The notes below the pieces were generated by a model. The model did not search any database, had not been told where the DNA came from, and saw only the letters and a program-made list of their open reading frames with translations. Positions 1 through 5,983 of a stretch of DNA of 10,957 nucleotides are shown here, piece after piece (the first letter of the stretch is position 1; every line of letters begins with the position of its first letter). Location: positions 1 through 10,957 of the forward strand of contig VGKX01000021.1 in NCBI GenBank assembly GCA_016866895.1, given 5' to 3'. A program made the position numbers and the translations under genes. The DNA is from Candidatus Parvarchaeota archaeon. GTDB taxonomy: Archaea > Micrarchaeota > Micrarchaeia > Anstonellales > VGKX01.

Positions 1-476
1 AAAACGAGTTTGTCAAAAAGATGCCTGGGCGCCTGTGCGGCATGAGTGTTGACACCCGCGGGCAGCGTGCATTCATCCTCACCCTTCAGGCCCGCGAGCA
101 GCACATCAAGCGCGAAAAGGCGACAAGCAACATATGCACAAACCAGGGGTTGAACTCCCTTGCAACCGTAATCTACCTGTCGCTTCTTGGCGCGCGTGGC
201 CTGCGAGATGTCGCCCTTCTCTCTATTGACGCTTCGCATACGCTTCAGGCAAAACTTGTGGCTTTGGGATTTGTTCCAGAAAACAAGTCGGCATTTTACA
301 ACGAGTTTGTTGTGAAAAGCCCTGTTCCAGTGGAAAATCTCAATTCCGCCCTGCTTGAAAAAGGCATGCTTGGCGGGATTGATTTGGGGGACAATTTATG
401 GCTTTTGTGCTGCACCGAGCTTACGTCAAGTGAAGATATTGAAAAATTCATTGATACGGTGAAATCCCGCCTGTGA
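1..476 (+). CDS. gcvPA: Glycine dehydrogenase (decarboxylating) subunit 1, C-terminal part
   Basis: This is the 3' end of the gene for the alpha half of the two-subunit P-protein. With GcvPB it decarboxylates glycine and passes the aminomethyl group to lipoyl-GcvH. The reading frame is open from base 3 (first full codon AAC), giving about 157 of the family's usual 440-450 residues. Family hallmarks are KMPGRLCG near the left edge (usually MPGRIVGET), then TLQAREQHIKREKATSNIC, CTNQGLNSLA and YLSLLGARGL, and a late FYNEFVVKSPVPVE. The start lies outside the window, and ATG 21 is only an internal methionine. The gene ends with TGA 58 bases before gcvPB on the same strand, so the two are probably co-transcribed. 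No frameshift is visible. Identification is firm; the symbol rests on the split form, because the next gene begins like an independent second subunit. Confidence 0.95.
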   Translation, partial: NEFVKKMPGRLCGMSVDTRGQRAFILTLQAREQHIKREKATSNICTNQGLNSLATVIYLSLLGARGLRDVALLSIDASHTLQAKLVALGFVPENKSAFYNEFVVKSPVPVENLNSALLEKGMLGGIDLGDNLWLLCCTELTSSEDIEKFIDTVKSRL

Positions 477-534
477 ATGCAGAATACATGGTCTGTTATA
501 CTTATGTTTTCATCTCGGTGCAAACGGTGTAAAT

Positions 535-1959
535 ATGGTTGTAAAACTTTTGTTCGAACTTAACAGCCAGCCAACTGGGCACGTGCCTTGCGCAAAAGAG
601 GGGACGCTTGAAAAAGCGGCAATTCCTGCGGGCCTTGCAAGGGAAAGCCTGCCGCTTCCAAACCTAAATGAGGTTGATGTTGTCAGGCACTTCACGGCCC
701 TTTCAAGGCAAAACTACGGCGTTGACAACGGGTTTTACCCGCTTGGAAGCTGCACAATGAAGTACAACCCAAAAGTCAATGAAGACATGGCGCGCCTTTC
801 CGGCTTTGCATCGCTTCATCCCCTGTCGCCGGAAAAGTGCTGCCAGGGGGCCTTGGAAATCCTCCACTCGCTTGAAAACTATCTGTGCGAAATCACCGGA
901 TTCTCTGCCTTCAGCCTCCAGCCTGCCGCAGGCGCGCACGGCGAGCTTGCCTGCTGCATGATTGCAAAGAAGCATTTTGGCGCCAAGCGCACTCAAGTCA
1001 TACTTCCAGACAGCTCGCATGGCACGAACCCCGCAAGTGCTGCAATGTGCGGCTTTGAAGTAGTTGAGATAAAAAGCGACGGAGCCGGGGGCATGGACCT
1101 TGGGGCGCTTCGTGCAGCCCTAAGCGACAAAACCGCACTTGTGATGATTACCAATCCAAGCACGCTTGGCCTGTTTGACCAGAACATAGGCAAGATAGCG
1201 CAGATGGTGCATGAAGCCGGGGCACTGCTGTATTGTGATGGGGCTAACCTGAATGCCATGCTTGGAATCACGCGGCCGGCTGACCAGGGCTTTGACATGA
1301 TGCACATAAACCTGCACAAGACCTTTTCCACCCCTCATGGGGGCGGCGGTCCAGGCGGCGGGCCCATTGGCGTGACGCGGGAACTTGAAAAATACCTTCC
1401 CGTCCCAAGGATTGTGAAAAGCAACGGCACTTACTCGTTGGACTATGCAAAACCGGACTCAATTGGCAAGGTAAAGGCATTCTGGGGGAACTTTGGCGTT
1501 GCGCTTCGGGCATATACCTACATAAGAAGCCAGGGGCCTGACTTGCGCAGTGTTTCAGAGTCAGCAGTGCTTTGCGCCAACTACCTTATGCACATTCTCA
1601 AGGATTACTACGACCTTCCCTACAATAGGACATGCTGCCATGAATTTGTGCTTTCTGCAAGCAGGCAGATGGAAAATGGCGTGCATGCAATGGACATTGC
1701 AAAACGGCTTTTGGACTATGGTTATCACGCACCGACAATCTATTTCCCGCTTATTGTCAAGGAGGCCCTGATGATTGAGCCAAACGAGACTGAAAGCAAG
1801 GCAACCCTTGACGAGTTTGCCCAGGTAATGATTCAAATAGCGCAGGAATCAAAGACAAATGCCAAGGTGCTGCACGATGCACCCATCAACACCCCTGTCG
1901 GGCGCGTGGACGGCGTTCTTGCTGCAAGAAAGCCAAATCTGCGGTGGGCTGAAAAATAA
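535..1959 (+). CDS. gcvPB: Glycine dehydrogenase (decarboxylating) subunit 2
   Basis: This is the PLP-binding half of the two-subunit glycine decarboxylase (P-protein); it acts in the cytoplasm with GcvPA. It has 474 residues, close to the usual 480-500. The N-terminal half carries the family block FYPLGSCTMKYNPK (residues 67-80) and then LQPAAGAHGE, DSSHGTNPASA and ITNPSTLGLFD. The PLP Schiff-base lysine is K262 in NLHKTFSTPHGGGGPGGGP, whose glycine-rich loop follows directly. The C-terminal part has NYLMHILKDYYDLPY and APTIYFPLIVKEALMIEPNETESK, typical of P-protein. The ATG at 535 is preceded by GGTG (526-529) at a 5-base spacing, a plausible archaeal SD. It follows gcvPA by 58 bases and heads a row of lipoate genes on the same strand. 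No key residue appears to be missing. Confidence 0.97.
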   Translation: MVVKLLFELNSQPTGHVPCAKEGTLEKAAIPAGLARESLPLPNLNEVDVVRHFTALSRQNYGVDNGFYPLGSCTMKYNPKVNEDMARLSGFASLHPLSPEKCCQGALEILHSLENYLCEITGFSAFSLQPAAGAHGELACCMIAKKHFGAKRTQVILPDSSHGTNPASAAMCGFEVVEIKSDGAGGMDLGALRAALSDKTALVMITNPSTLGLFDQNIGKIAQMVHEAGALLYCDGANLNAMLGITRPADQGFDMMHINLHKTFSTPHGGGGPGGGPIGVTRELEKYLPVPRIVKSNGTYSLDYAKPDSIGKVKAFWGNFGVALRAYTYIRSQGPDLRSVSESAVLCANYLMHILKDYYDLPYNRTCCHEFVLSASRQMENGVHAMDIAKRLLDYGYHAPTIYFPLIVKEALMIEPNETESKATLDEFAQVMIQIAQESKTNAKVLHDAPINTPVGRVDGVLAARKPNLRWAEK

Positions 1960-1970
1960 ACGAACTGCAC

Positions 1971-1990
1971 AAAACCAAAAACCAAAACCA
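1971..1990 (+). repeat. Short A/C-rich simple repeat in the gcvPB-lipA spacer
   Basis: Just after the gcvPB stop, three AAAACC/AAAAACC units follow one another, leaving a stretch with no G or T on the + strand. The rest of this 99-base spacer holds the TATA-like box of the next gene. No ORF or hairpin is evident. It may be an untranslated linker; no function is assigned. Confidence 0.5.
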
Positions 1991-2031
1991 CACCGTGGGG
2001 CTGTCTTGTCTTATTGCTCGCGTCATCGCCA

Positions 2032-2038
2032 TTATAAA
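2032..2038 (+). promoter_or_regulatory. TATA-like box of lipA-lplB, probably a leaderless start
   Basis: TTATAAA is centred 24 bases before the ATG at 2059. Archaeal transcription usually starts about 25-27 bases after the TATA centre, so the mRNA would begin at or next to the start codon. No good SD stands before that ATG: AAGG lies 8 bases away. The box suggests that the lipoate genes can be transcribed separately from gcvPA/gcvPB. This is inferred from spacing alone. Confidence 0.5.
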
Positions 2039-2058
2039 CTTGCATTAAGGCTGTGTTT

Positions 2059-3264
2059 ATGGAATCAAAGCTGCCGCCATGGCTCAAGATACGCCCGCCA
2101 ACAGGCGGCGAAATTGTACTTTTCCAAAAAGTGTCATCCGCCCTAGGCGACTTGAAGCTCAATACAATATGCCAGACCGGCAAATGCCCGAATCGGGGCG
2201 AGTGCTGGAGCGCAGGCACGGCGACATTTCTTTTGATGGGAAACACCTGCACCAGGCGATGCCATTTTTGCAACTGCCCTACGGCAGCGCGCGCAGAATC
2301 GCTTGAGGCAGATGAGCCTGCAAATGTCGTGCTTGCAGTCAGGCGCATGGGCCTGGCGCACGTTGTGCTGACTTGTGTTGCAAGGGACGACCTGCCCGAC
2401 CAGGGCGCCTCACATATAGCAAAGACGATTAATGCAATAAAAGCCGACAGGCCAAGTGTGACTGTGGAGGCACTCATACCTGATTTTCGCGGAAACGGGC
2501 AGTGCCTGTCGCAGGTATTGGAGTCGGGGGTTGATGTACTAAGCCACAACATTGAAGTCGTCCGCCAGCTCCAAAAATCGGTCAGGGACCATAGGGCAGG
2601 CTATGAACAATCTCTTGCTGTCCTTGCAAATGCAAAGCGGCTCAAGCCGCAGGTTGTGACAAAATCTGCGCTTATGCTTGGGCTTGGCGAGACGCAGGAA
2701 CAGATATCCCAGGCAATGGATGATTTGCGCGGCGTTGGGGTTGACATACTGACAATAGGCCAGTATCTTCGTCCAAATACCAAATGCCTTCCAGTAAAAG
2801 AATACGTTACCCCTGAAAAATTCGGGCAGCTTGAGAAGATCGGGCTTGGCAAGGGCTTCAAGATGGTTGTTGCAGGCCCTTTTGTCAGAAGCTCTTACAA
2901 AGCAGCAGAGGCGTTTGAAAAATCACTGATAGCCCAGAGAAGGGCAGCGGCAGGAACTGGAGGTGGGCTGGCAATGGAAATAAAAACAGGGAAAAGCGTC
3001 TTTAAGGCAGGAAAGCTTCTGAAGGTTTTTGTCGAATATGACAACCACATAAGGAAGATAAAAATCACAGGGGATTTTTTCCTCCACCCTGAAGAAAAAA
3101 TAGTTGAGATAGAGCAGGGCCTTGTGGGGGTTGAGGCAAACCAAGCAGCCGTAAACCAGAGGCTTTCCGTTTTGCTTAAGGGTATAGATGTGTTCGGGTT
3201 TGACCAGCTACAGCTGTCGCAGGCCATTGCAGCCTGTTTTGAAGGTGAAAACAAGGCGGGTTGA
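2059..3264 (+). CDS. lipA: Lipoyl synthase fused to an LplB-type ligase accessory domain
   Basis: Residues 1 to about 290 are a complete radical-SAM lipoyl synthase, which inserts two sulfurs into an octanoyl chain held on a carrier protein such as GcvH. The auxiliary [4Fe-4S] motif CX4CX5C is C38, C43, C49 (CQTGKCPNRGEC). The radical-SAM motif CX3CX2C is C64, C68, C71 (CTRRCHFC). The closing RSSY motif, whose serine ligates the auxiliary cluster, is at 277-280. LipA normally ends shortly after this. Here a linker (RRAAAGTGGGLA) leads into 96 more residues (306-401) containing KLLKVFVEYDNHIRKIKITGD and then FFLHPEEKIVEIEQGLVGV. That is the pattern of the lipoate-ligase C-terminal domain, called LplB when separate. 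ATG 2059 is chosen over the in-frame GTG at 2053 because it fits the TATA spacing and gives a normal LipA N-terminus. The next gene is an LplA lacking this domain. LipA is certain; the LplB match is by eye but strong. Confidence 0.95.
   Translation: MESKLPPWLKIRPPTGGEIVLFQKVSSALGDLKLNTICQTGKCPNRGECWSAGTATFLLMGNTCTRRCHFCNCPTAARAESLEADEPANVVLAVRRMGLAHVVLTCVARDDLPDQGASHIAKTINAIKADRPSVTVEALIPDFRGNGQCLSQVLESGVDVLSHNIEVVRQLQKSVRDHRAGYEQSLAVLANAKRLKPQVVTKSALMLGLGETQEQISQAMDDLRGVGVDILTIGQYLRPNTKCLPVKEYVTPEKFGQLEKIGLGKGFKMVVAGPFVRSSYKAAEAFEKSLIAQRRAAAGTGGGLAMEIKTGKSVFKAGKLLKVFVEYDNHIRKIKITGDFFLHPEEKIVEIEQGLVGVEANQAAVNQRLSVLLKGIDVFGFDQLQLSQAIAACFEGENKAG
2959..2976 (+). promoter_or_regulatory. Possible internal ribosome binding site and start for free LplB
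   Basis: Inside the lipA-lplB reading frame, GGAGGTG (2959-2965) matches the archaeal anti-SD core perfectly. It lies 8 bases before an in-frame ATG (2974-2976) that is the first residue of the LplB-like domain (M306 of the fusion). Starting there would give a 96-residue protein, about the size of a stand-alone LplB. It is the strongest SD-like sequence I found in the window, stronger than those of the ordinary genes. The same bases encode the TGGG part of the linker, so glycine codons could have produced the match by chance. Confidence 0.4.
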
Positions 3265-3336
3265 ATCTAAAGCCGAACCATTTGATTATGCAGACGCCAA
3301 CGCCAATAAAATCAACATAAACCGATTATAATTTGT

Positions 3337-3341
3337 GTGAT
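3337..3341 (+). promoter_or_regulatory. SD motif deciding the lplA start
   Basis: GTGAT matches the 3' half of the archaeal SD consensus GGAGGTGAT and ends 4 bases before ATG 3346. The GTG inside it is itself an in-frame start that would add three residues (MIT). Reading it as an SD makes the ATG the better start. AT-rich TATA candidates (AATAAAATC near 3305 and ACATAAACC near 3315) lie upstream in the same 81-base spacer. Confidence 0.45.
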
Positions 3342-3345
3342 AACT

Positions 3346-4083
3346 ATGGAAAACAAACAAATCAGGCTTCTTGAAACCGACTATCACAGTGCATATTGGA
3401 ACATGGCACTTGACCAGGTTCTGATGGAACAGGCGGCAGCTGGACAGGGGACATTTCCATGCCTGCGGCTTTATCGCTGGAAGCCTCCGGCGGTTTCAAT
3501 CGGCTATTTTCAGAGGCTGCGTGAAGAGGTCGACGTTGACAAGTGCAGGGAGCTTGGCGTTGACATCGTGAGGAGGGCGACAGGTGGCGGGGCAGTCTTC
3601 CACGACGCAGAGCTTACCTATTCGTTTGTGACTAAAATCTATCCTGACAACATTCTTGAGTCCTACAAGCTTGTCTGCGGGGCAATTTTATCGGGCCTTG
3701 AAAGCATAGGAATCAAGGGCCAGTTTTCCCCGCTCAACGACCTGGTGCTTGGGGGGAAAAAGTTCTCGGGCAATGCGCAAACAAGGAAAAACGGGGTGAT
3801 GCTGCAGCACGGCACAATCCTGCTGCAGGTAGATGTTGAAAAAATGTTTTCCCTCCTCAAAGTTCCGGATGAAAAGATGCGCGGCAAGCTGATTTCGTCT
3901 GTAAAAGAGCGCGTGACTGGCCTTGACATTCCATACCAGAAGGCATCGCAGGCAGTCAAGGAGGGTTTTTCACTGGCTTTTGGCGCAACGCTTGCAAAAA
4001 GCGACGTATCGCTCAAGGAGCTTATGGCAACTGAAAACGCCTCAAAAATTTATTCCAGCCTGCAGTGGCTTGATCGGGTGTAG
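3346..4083 (+). CDS. lplA: Lipoate-protein ligase A, catalytic domain only
   Basis: This enzyme activates lipoate (or octanoate) with ATP and transfers it to the lysine of a lipoyl domain, here presumably GcvH. It has 245 residues from ATG 3346. Seen in order are LRLYRWKPPAVSIGYFQ (40-56), the lipoyl-AMP-binding loop RRATGGGAVFHD (76-87), and LNDLVLGGKKFSGNAQTR, with the conserved substrate-binding lysine at K139. Then follows GVMLQHGTILL. The protein stops after the catalytic domain and lacks the C-terminal accessory domain of E. coli-type LplA. It thus resembles Thermoplasma LplA, which needs a separate LplB. The missing domain is found on the LipA encoded just upstream. No cysteine occurs after K139, which argues against the cysteine-dependent octanoyl/lipoyl transferases LipM and LipL, although they share the fold. 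lpd follows after 35 bases. Confidence 0.93.
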   Translation: MENKQIRLLETDYHSAYWNMALDQVLMEQAAAGQGTFPCLRLYRWKPPAVSIGYFQRLREEVDVDKCRELGVDIVRRATGGGAVFHDAELTYSFVTKIYPDNILESYKLVCGAILSGLESIGIKGQFSPLNDLVLGGKKFSGNAQTRKNGVMLQHGTILLQVDVEKMFSLLKVPDEKMRGKLISSVKERVTGLDIPYQKASQAVKEGFSLAFGATLAKSDVSLKELMATENASKIYSSLQWLDRV

Positions 4084-4118
4084 GCTGCAAAGCAAATCTG
4101 TCCTGAAGAGTTGGCGCA

Positions 4119-5459
4119 ATGGCATACGACGTTGTTGTAATTGGAAGCGGCCCGGGAGGCCACATGTGCGCAGTTAGGGCTGCACAGCTTGGGCAGCGCG
4201 TTGCGCTTGTTGAGAAAGGAAAAATGGGCGGGGTATGCTCCAACACAGGCTGCATTCCAACAAAAGCGCTTGTTTCGTGTGCGCAGCTTGCGCGCAAGTT
4301 AAAAAATCCTGGGCAGTTTGGCATTCGGGCCCCTGCAATCGAATTTGATTTTTCCGCAGCACTTAAGCGCTGCAGGCTTTCTGCAAGCACCGTCAGCCAG
4401 GGGGTGAGTCTGCTTCTCAAAAGCCACGGGGTAGAGTGCTTGGAAGGCGAGGCCAGGCTGGAGTCCCCTTCTCAAGTCAGGGTGGGTGAAAGGCTTGTCG
4501 AGGCAACAAATATTGTTTTGGCAACCGGCGGGCATCCAATACACCTGCCCGGAGTTTCATATGGGCCGCAAGTCATTACAGGCGAGGAAGTTTCGGCACT
4601 TGAGTCATGTCCAAAATCAGTTATCATAATAGGCGGCGGCGTTGAGGGTGTTGAGTATGCCGGCATATTCGCATCCTTTGGAATCGAAGTTACTGTGATT
4701 GAGCTTGCCGACAGGCTCATCTGCGCTGCTGATTTGGAGGCAAGCCAGCTTGTTGCAAAAAGCCTTGCCGGACTTGGCGTAAAAATCATGACAAACACTC
4801 GCGTAGAAAAAATCGAGGGCACAACAGTCACGCTAAACACTGGGCAGGCAACCAATGCGGATTTGGTTGTCATTGCTATAGGCAAGAAGCCAAACATAGG
4901 CGCGGATGTCCTGGGCCTTGGTGTCAGGGCTGACAAAAAAGGCATTATAGTTGACCAACACATGCGCACAAGCATTCCAAATATTTATGCTGTGGGGGAC
5001 GTTGCTGGCGGCGGTCTTGCGCACGTTGCAAGCGAGCAGGGCGTGATTGCGGCACACAATATCGCAGGGCAGGACTGCTCCTTTGATGGCGTATTCCCCT
5101 ATTGCATTTTCACTGTGCCAGAGGTTGCCGCAGTGGGTGACATCTCAGGTGTTGGCGCGGCGGTTGGGCGGTTCCCGTTTGCAGCCCTTGGCAGGGCCAC
5201 TGCATCAGGGGACAGGGTTGGGTTTGCCAAGGTCTTTGTGAAAGACAATCTTGTTGCAGGGGCAGTCATAGCAGGCTCCAATGCAAGCGACCTGATTGCA
5301 GAGGCTGCACTTGCAGTAAAAAACAAGGTGCCAGTTGACGTGCTAACAAGCACAATACACGCCCATCCGACCTATGCCGAGGCATTTTTGGAGGCCGTCA
5401 GGGATGCAAGCGGCTGCGCGCTTTCCCTGCCGCCAAAAAAATCGGCACCGTTGAAATAA
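4119..5459 (+). CDS. lpdA: Dihydrolipoamide dehydrogenase (L-protein / E3)
   Basis: This FAD enzyme reoxidises dihydrolipoyl-GcvH with NAD+, completing the glycine-cleavage cycle. It has 446 residues. The N-terminal FAD fingerprint is GSGPGG (9-14). The redox-active disulfide is C40 and C45 in GGVCSNTGCIPTKAL, against the usual GGTCLNxGCIPSK. The NAD site is IIIGGGVEGVEYAGIFASFG, and the second FAD motif is NIYAVGDVAGGGLAHVA. The dimer interface closes with HAHPTYAE, whose H416 and E421 form the catalytic base pair. It is slightly short for the family: between VPEVAAVG and FPFAALGRA about 10 residues of the usual interface-domain loop seem to be missing, with no frame break. It lies 35 bases after lplA on the same strand, in keeping with one operon. 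A hairpin and T-tract follow the stop. No other lipoyl-dependent complex is encoded here, so glycine cleavage is its likely partner. Confidence 0.95.
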   Translation: MAYDVVVIGSGPGGHMCAVRAAQLGQRVALVEKGKMGGVCSNTGCIPTKALVSCAQLARKLKNPGQFGIRAPAIEFDFSAALKRCRLSASTVSQGVSLLLKSHGVECLEGEARLESPSQVRVGERLVEATNIVLATGGHPIHLPGVSYGPQVITGEEVSALESCPKSVIIIGGGVEGVEYAGIFASFGIEVTVIELADRLICAADLEASQLVAKSLAGLGVKIMTNTRVEKIEGTTVTLNTGQATNADLVVIAIGKKPNIGADVLGLGVRADKKGIIVDQHMRTSIPNIYAVGDVAGGGLAHVASEQGVIAAHNIAGQDCSFDGVFPYCIFTVPEVAAVGDISGVGAAVGRFPFAALGRATASGDRVGFAKVFVKDNLVAGAVIAGSNASDLIAEAALAVKNKVPVDVLTSTIHAHPTYAEAFLEAVRDASGCALSLPPKKSAPLK

Positions 5460-5477
5460 TTAATATGCCTTAAACAG

Positions 5478-5514
5478 ACACGGCAAACCGTCGTGTGCTT
5501 GTTTTTGTGTTTTT
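5478..5514 (+). terminator. Hairpin plus T-tracts after lpd
   Basis: In the 54-base gap between the converging lpd and PIN genes, ACACG (5478-5482) pairs with CGTGT (5492-5496), or ACGG with CCGT around a CAAA loop. TTTTT, GTG and TTTTT follow (5502-5514). T-tracts are the usual archaeal termination signal, and the hairpin is a possible addition. The last T overlaps the stop of the opposing gene. Confidence 0.5.
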
Positions 5515-5915
5515 CAGACAAAATCCAGATGGTCCTTTGAGCGCAGCCCAAGCAGCCGCACTCCGCAACCTTTTAACCGCGCCTTGAGAAGCATGTCGTT
5601 TGTGCACACTATGCATCCGGCGCTTTTCCTTGCATAATCCACAATCCAATCATCCACTTTCATGCTGCTTTCTATTATTTCAAGAAGACCTTTATTTTTG
5701 AGATGCCCTGCATAGGAAATCGCAAGCCTTGCGGCCCTTGAGCTGACTTTTTTTGTTTCCTTTAGTTTTTCAAGCTCTGCAAGCGCCTTGCTTGTTGTGA
5801 CAAAAACATATTTTCCATCCACAAGCCTTCCAACCTCGCCTGCCACATCAATCCTGAATTGGTATGGGAGCATGAGGACATTTGTGTCAAGGACCACTTT
5901 TTTGATTTCAGGCAT
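5514..5915 (-). CDS. PIN-domain protein, archaeal Fcf1-like family
   Basis: This is a 133-residue single PIN domain, a fold of Mg2+-dependent ribonucleases. The N-terminal VVLDTNVLMLPYQF (7-20) holds the first acidic ligand D10. LAELEKLK (45-52) supplies E47 or E49, VDDWIVDYA (87-95) supplies D88 or D93, and CTNDMLLKARLKGCGVRLLG (104-123) supplies D107. LDTN followed by LPYQF, together with TNDxxLKxRLxxxGV, is the pattern of the archaeal relatives of eukaryotic Fcf1/Utp24, which cleave pre-rRNA. VapC toxins usually differ here. No antitoxin-like small gene lies next to it, which also argues against a toxin. It diverges from taw1 over 68 bases. A TATA-like box centred about 26 bases before its ATG suggests a leaderless mRNA. 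The substrate is unproven. Confidence 0.85.
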   Translation of the reverse strand: MPEIKKVVLDTNVLMLPYQFRIDVAGEVGRLVDGKYVFVTTSKALAELEKLKETKKVSSRAARLAISYAGHLKNKGLLEIIESSMKVDDWIVDYARKSAGCIVCTNDMLLKARLKGCGVRLLGLRSKDHLDFV

Positions 5916-5937
5916 GGCCTAAATTTGCACAAAAAAG

Positions 5938-5945
5938 AATATAAT
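5938..5945. promoter_or_regulatory. Near-symmetric TATA box between divergent PIN and taw1 genes
   Basis: AATATAAT reads ATTATATT on the other strand. On the minus strand its centre is about 26 bases before the PIN ATG, fitting a leaderless transcript. On the plus strand it would start an mRNA near 5968, giving taw1 a leader of about 16 bases that contains its GGTG motif. A second candidate, CATATAAC at 5959-5966, could serve taw1 instead. Confidence 0.45.
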
Positions 5946-5983
5946 CACAAATACCGCCATATAACAAACTCCAAGGTGTTTGC

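Noticed and set aside
3..310. Repeated AACGAGTTTGT at 3-13 and 300-310 within gcvPA
   Set aside because: Both copies are in frame and encode NEFV at two places where the family is expected to have similar residues; coincidence, not a mobile or recombination repeat.
2053..2058. GTG at 2053 as the lipA start
   Set aside because: It adds only two residues, has an SD-like AAGG just 2 bases away, and fits the TATA spacing less well than ATG 2059.
1833..2552. A 239-codon open frame on the minus strand over gcvPB, the spacer and lipA
   Set aside because: It crosses two firmly identified genes on the other strand and has no recognisable domain; it is a shadow of their codon use.
3346..4083. LipM/LipL-type octanoyl or lipoyl transferase instead of a ligase
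   Set aside because: Those enzymes use a cysteine nucleophile in the C-terminal half; this protein has none after K139 and has an LplB-like partner domain next door. Not fully excluded.
5514..5915. VapC toxin of a toxin-antitoxin pair
   Set aside because: No small antitoxin-like gene lies beside it, and the LDTN...LPYQF and TNDxxLKxRL motifs point to the Fcf1-like housekeeping family.
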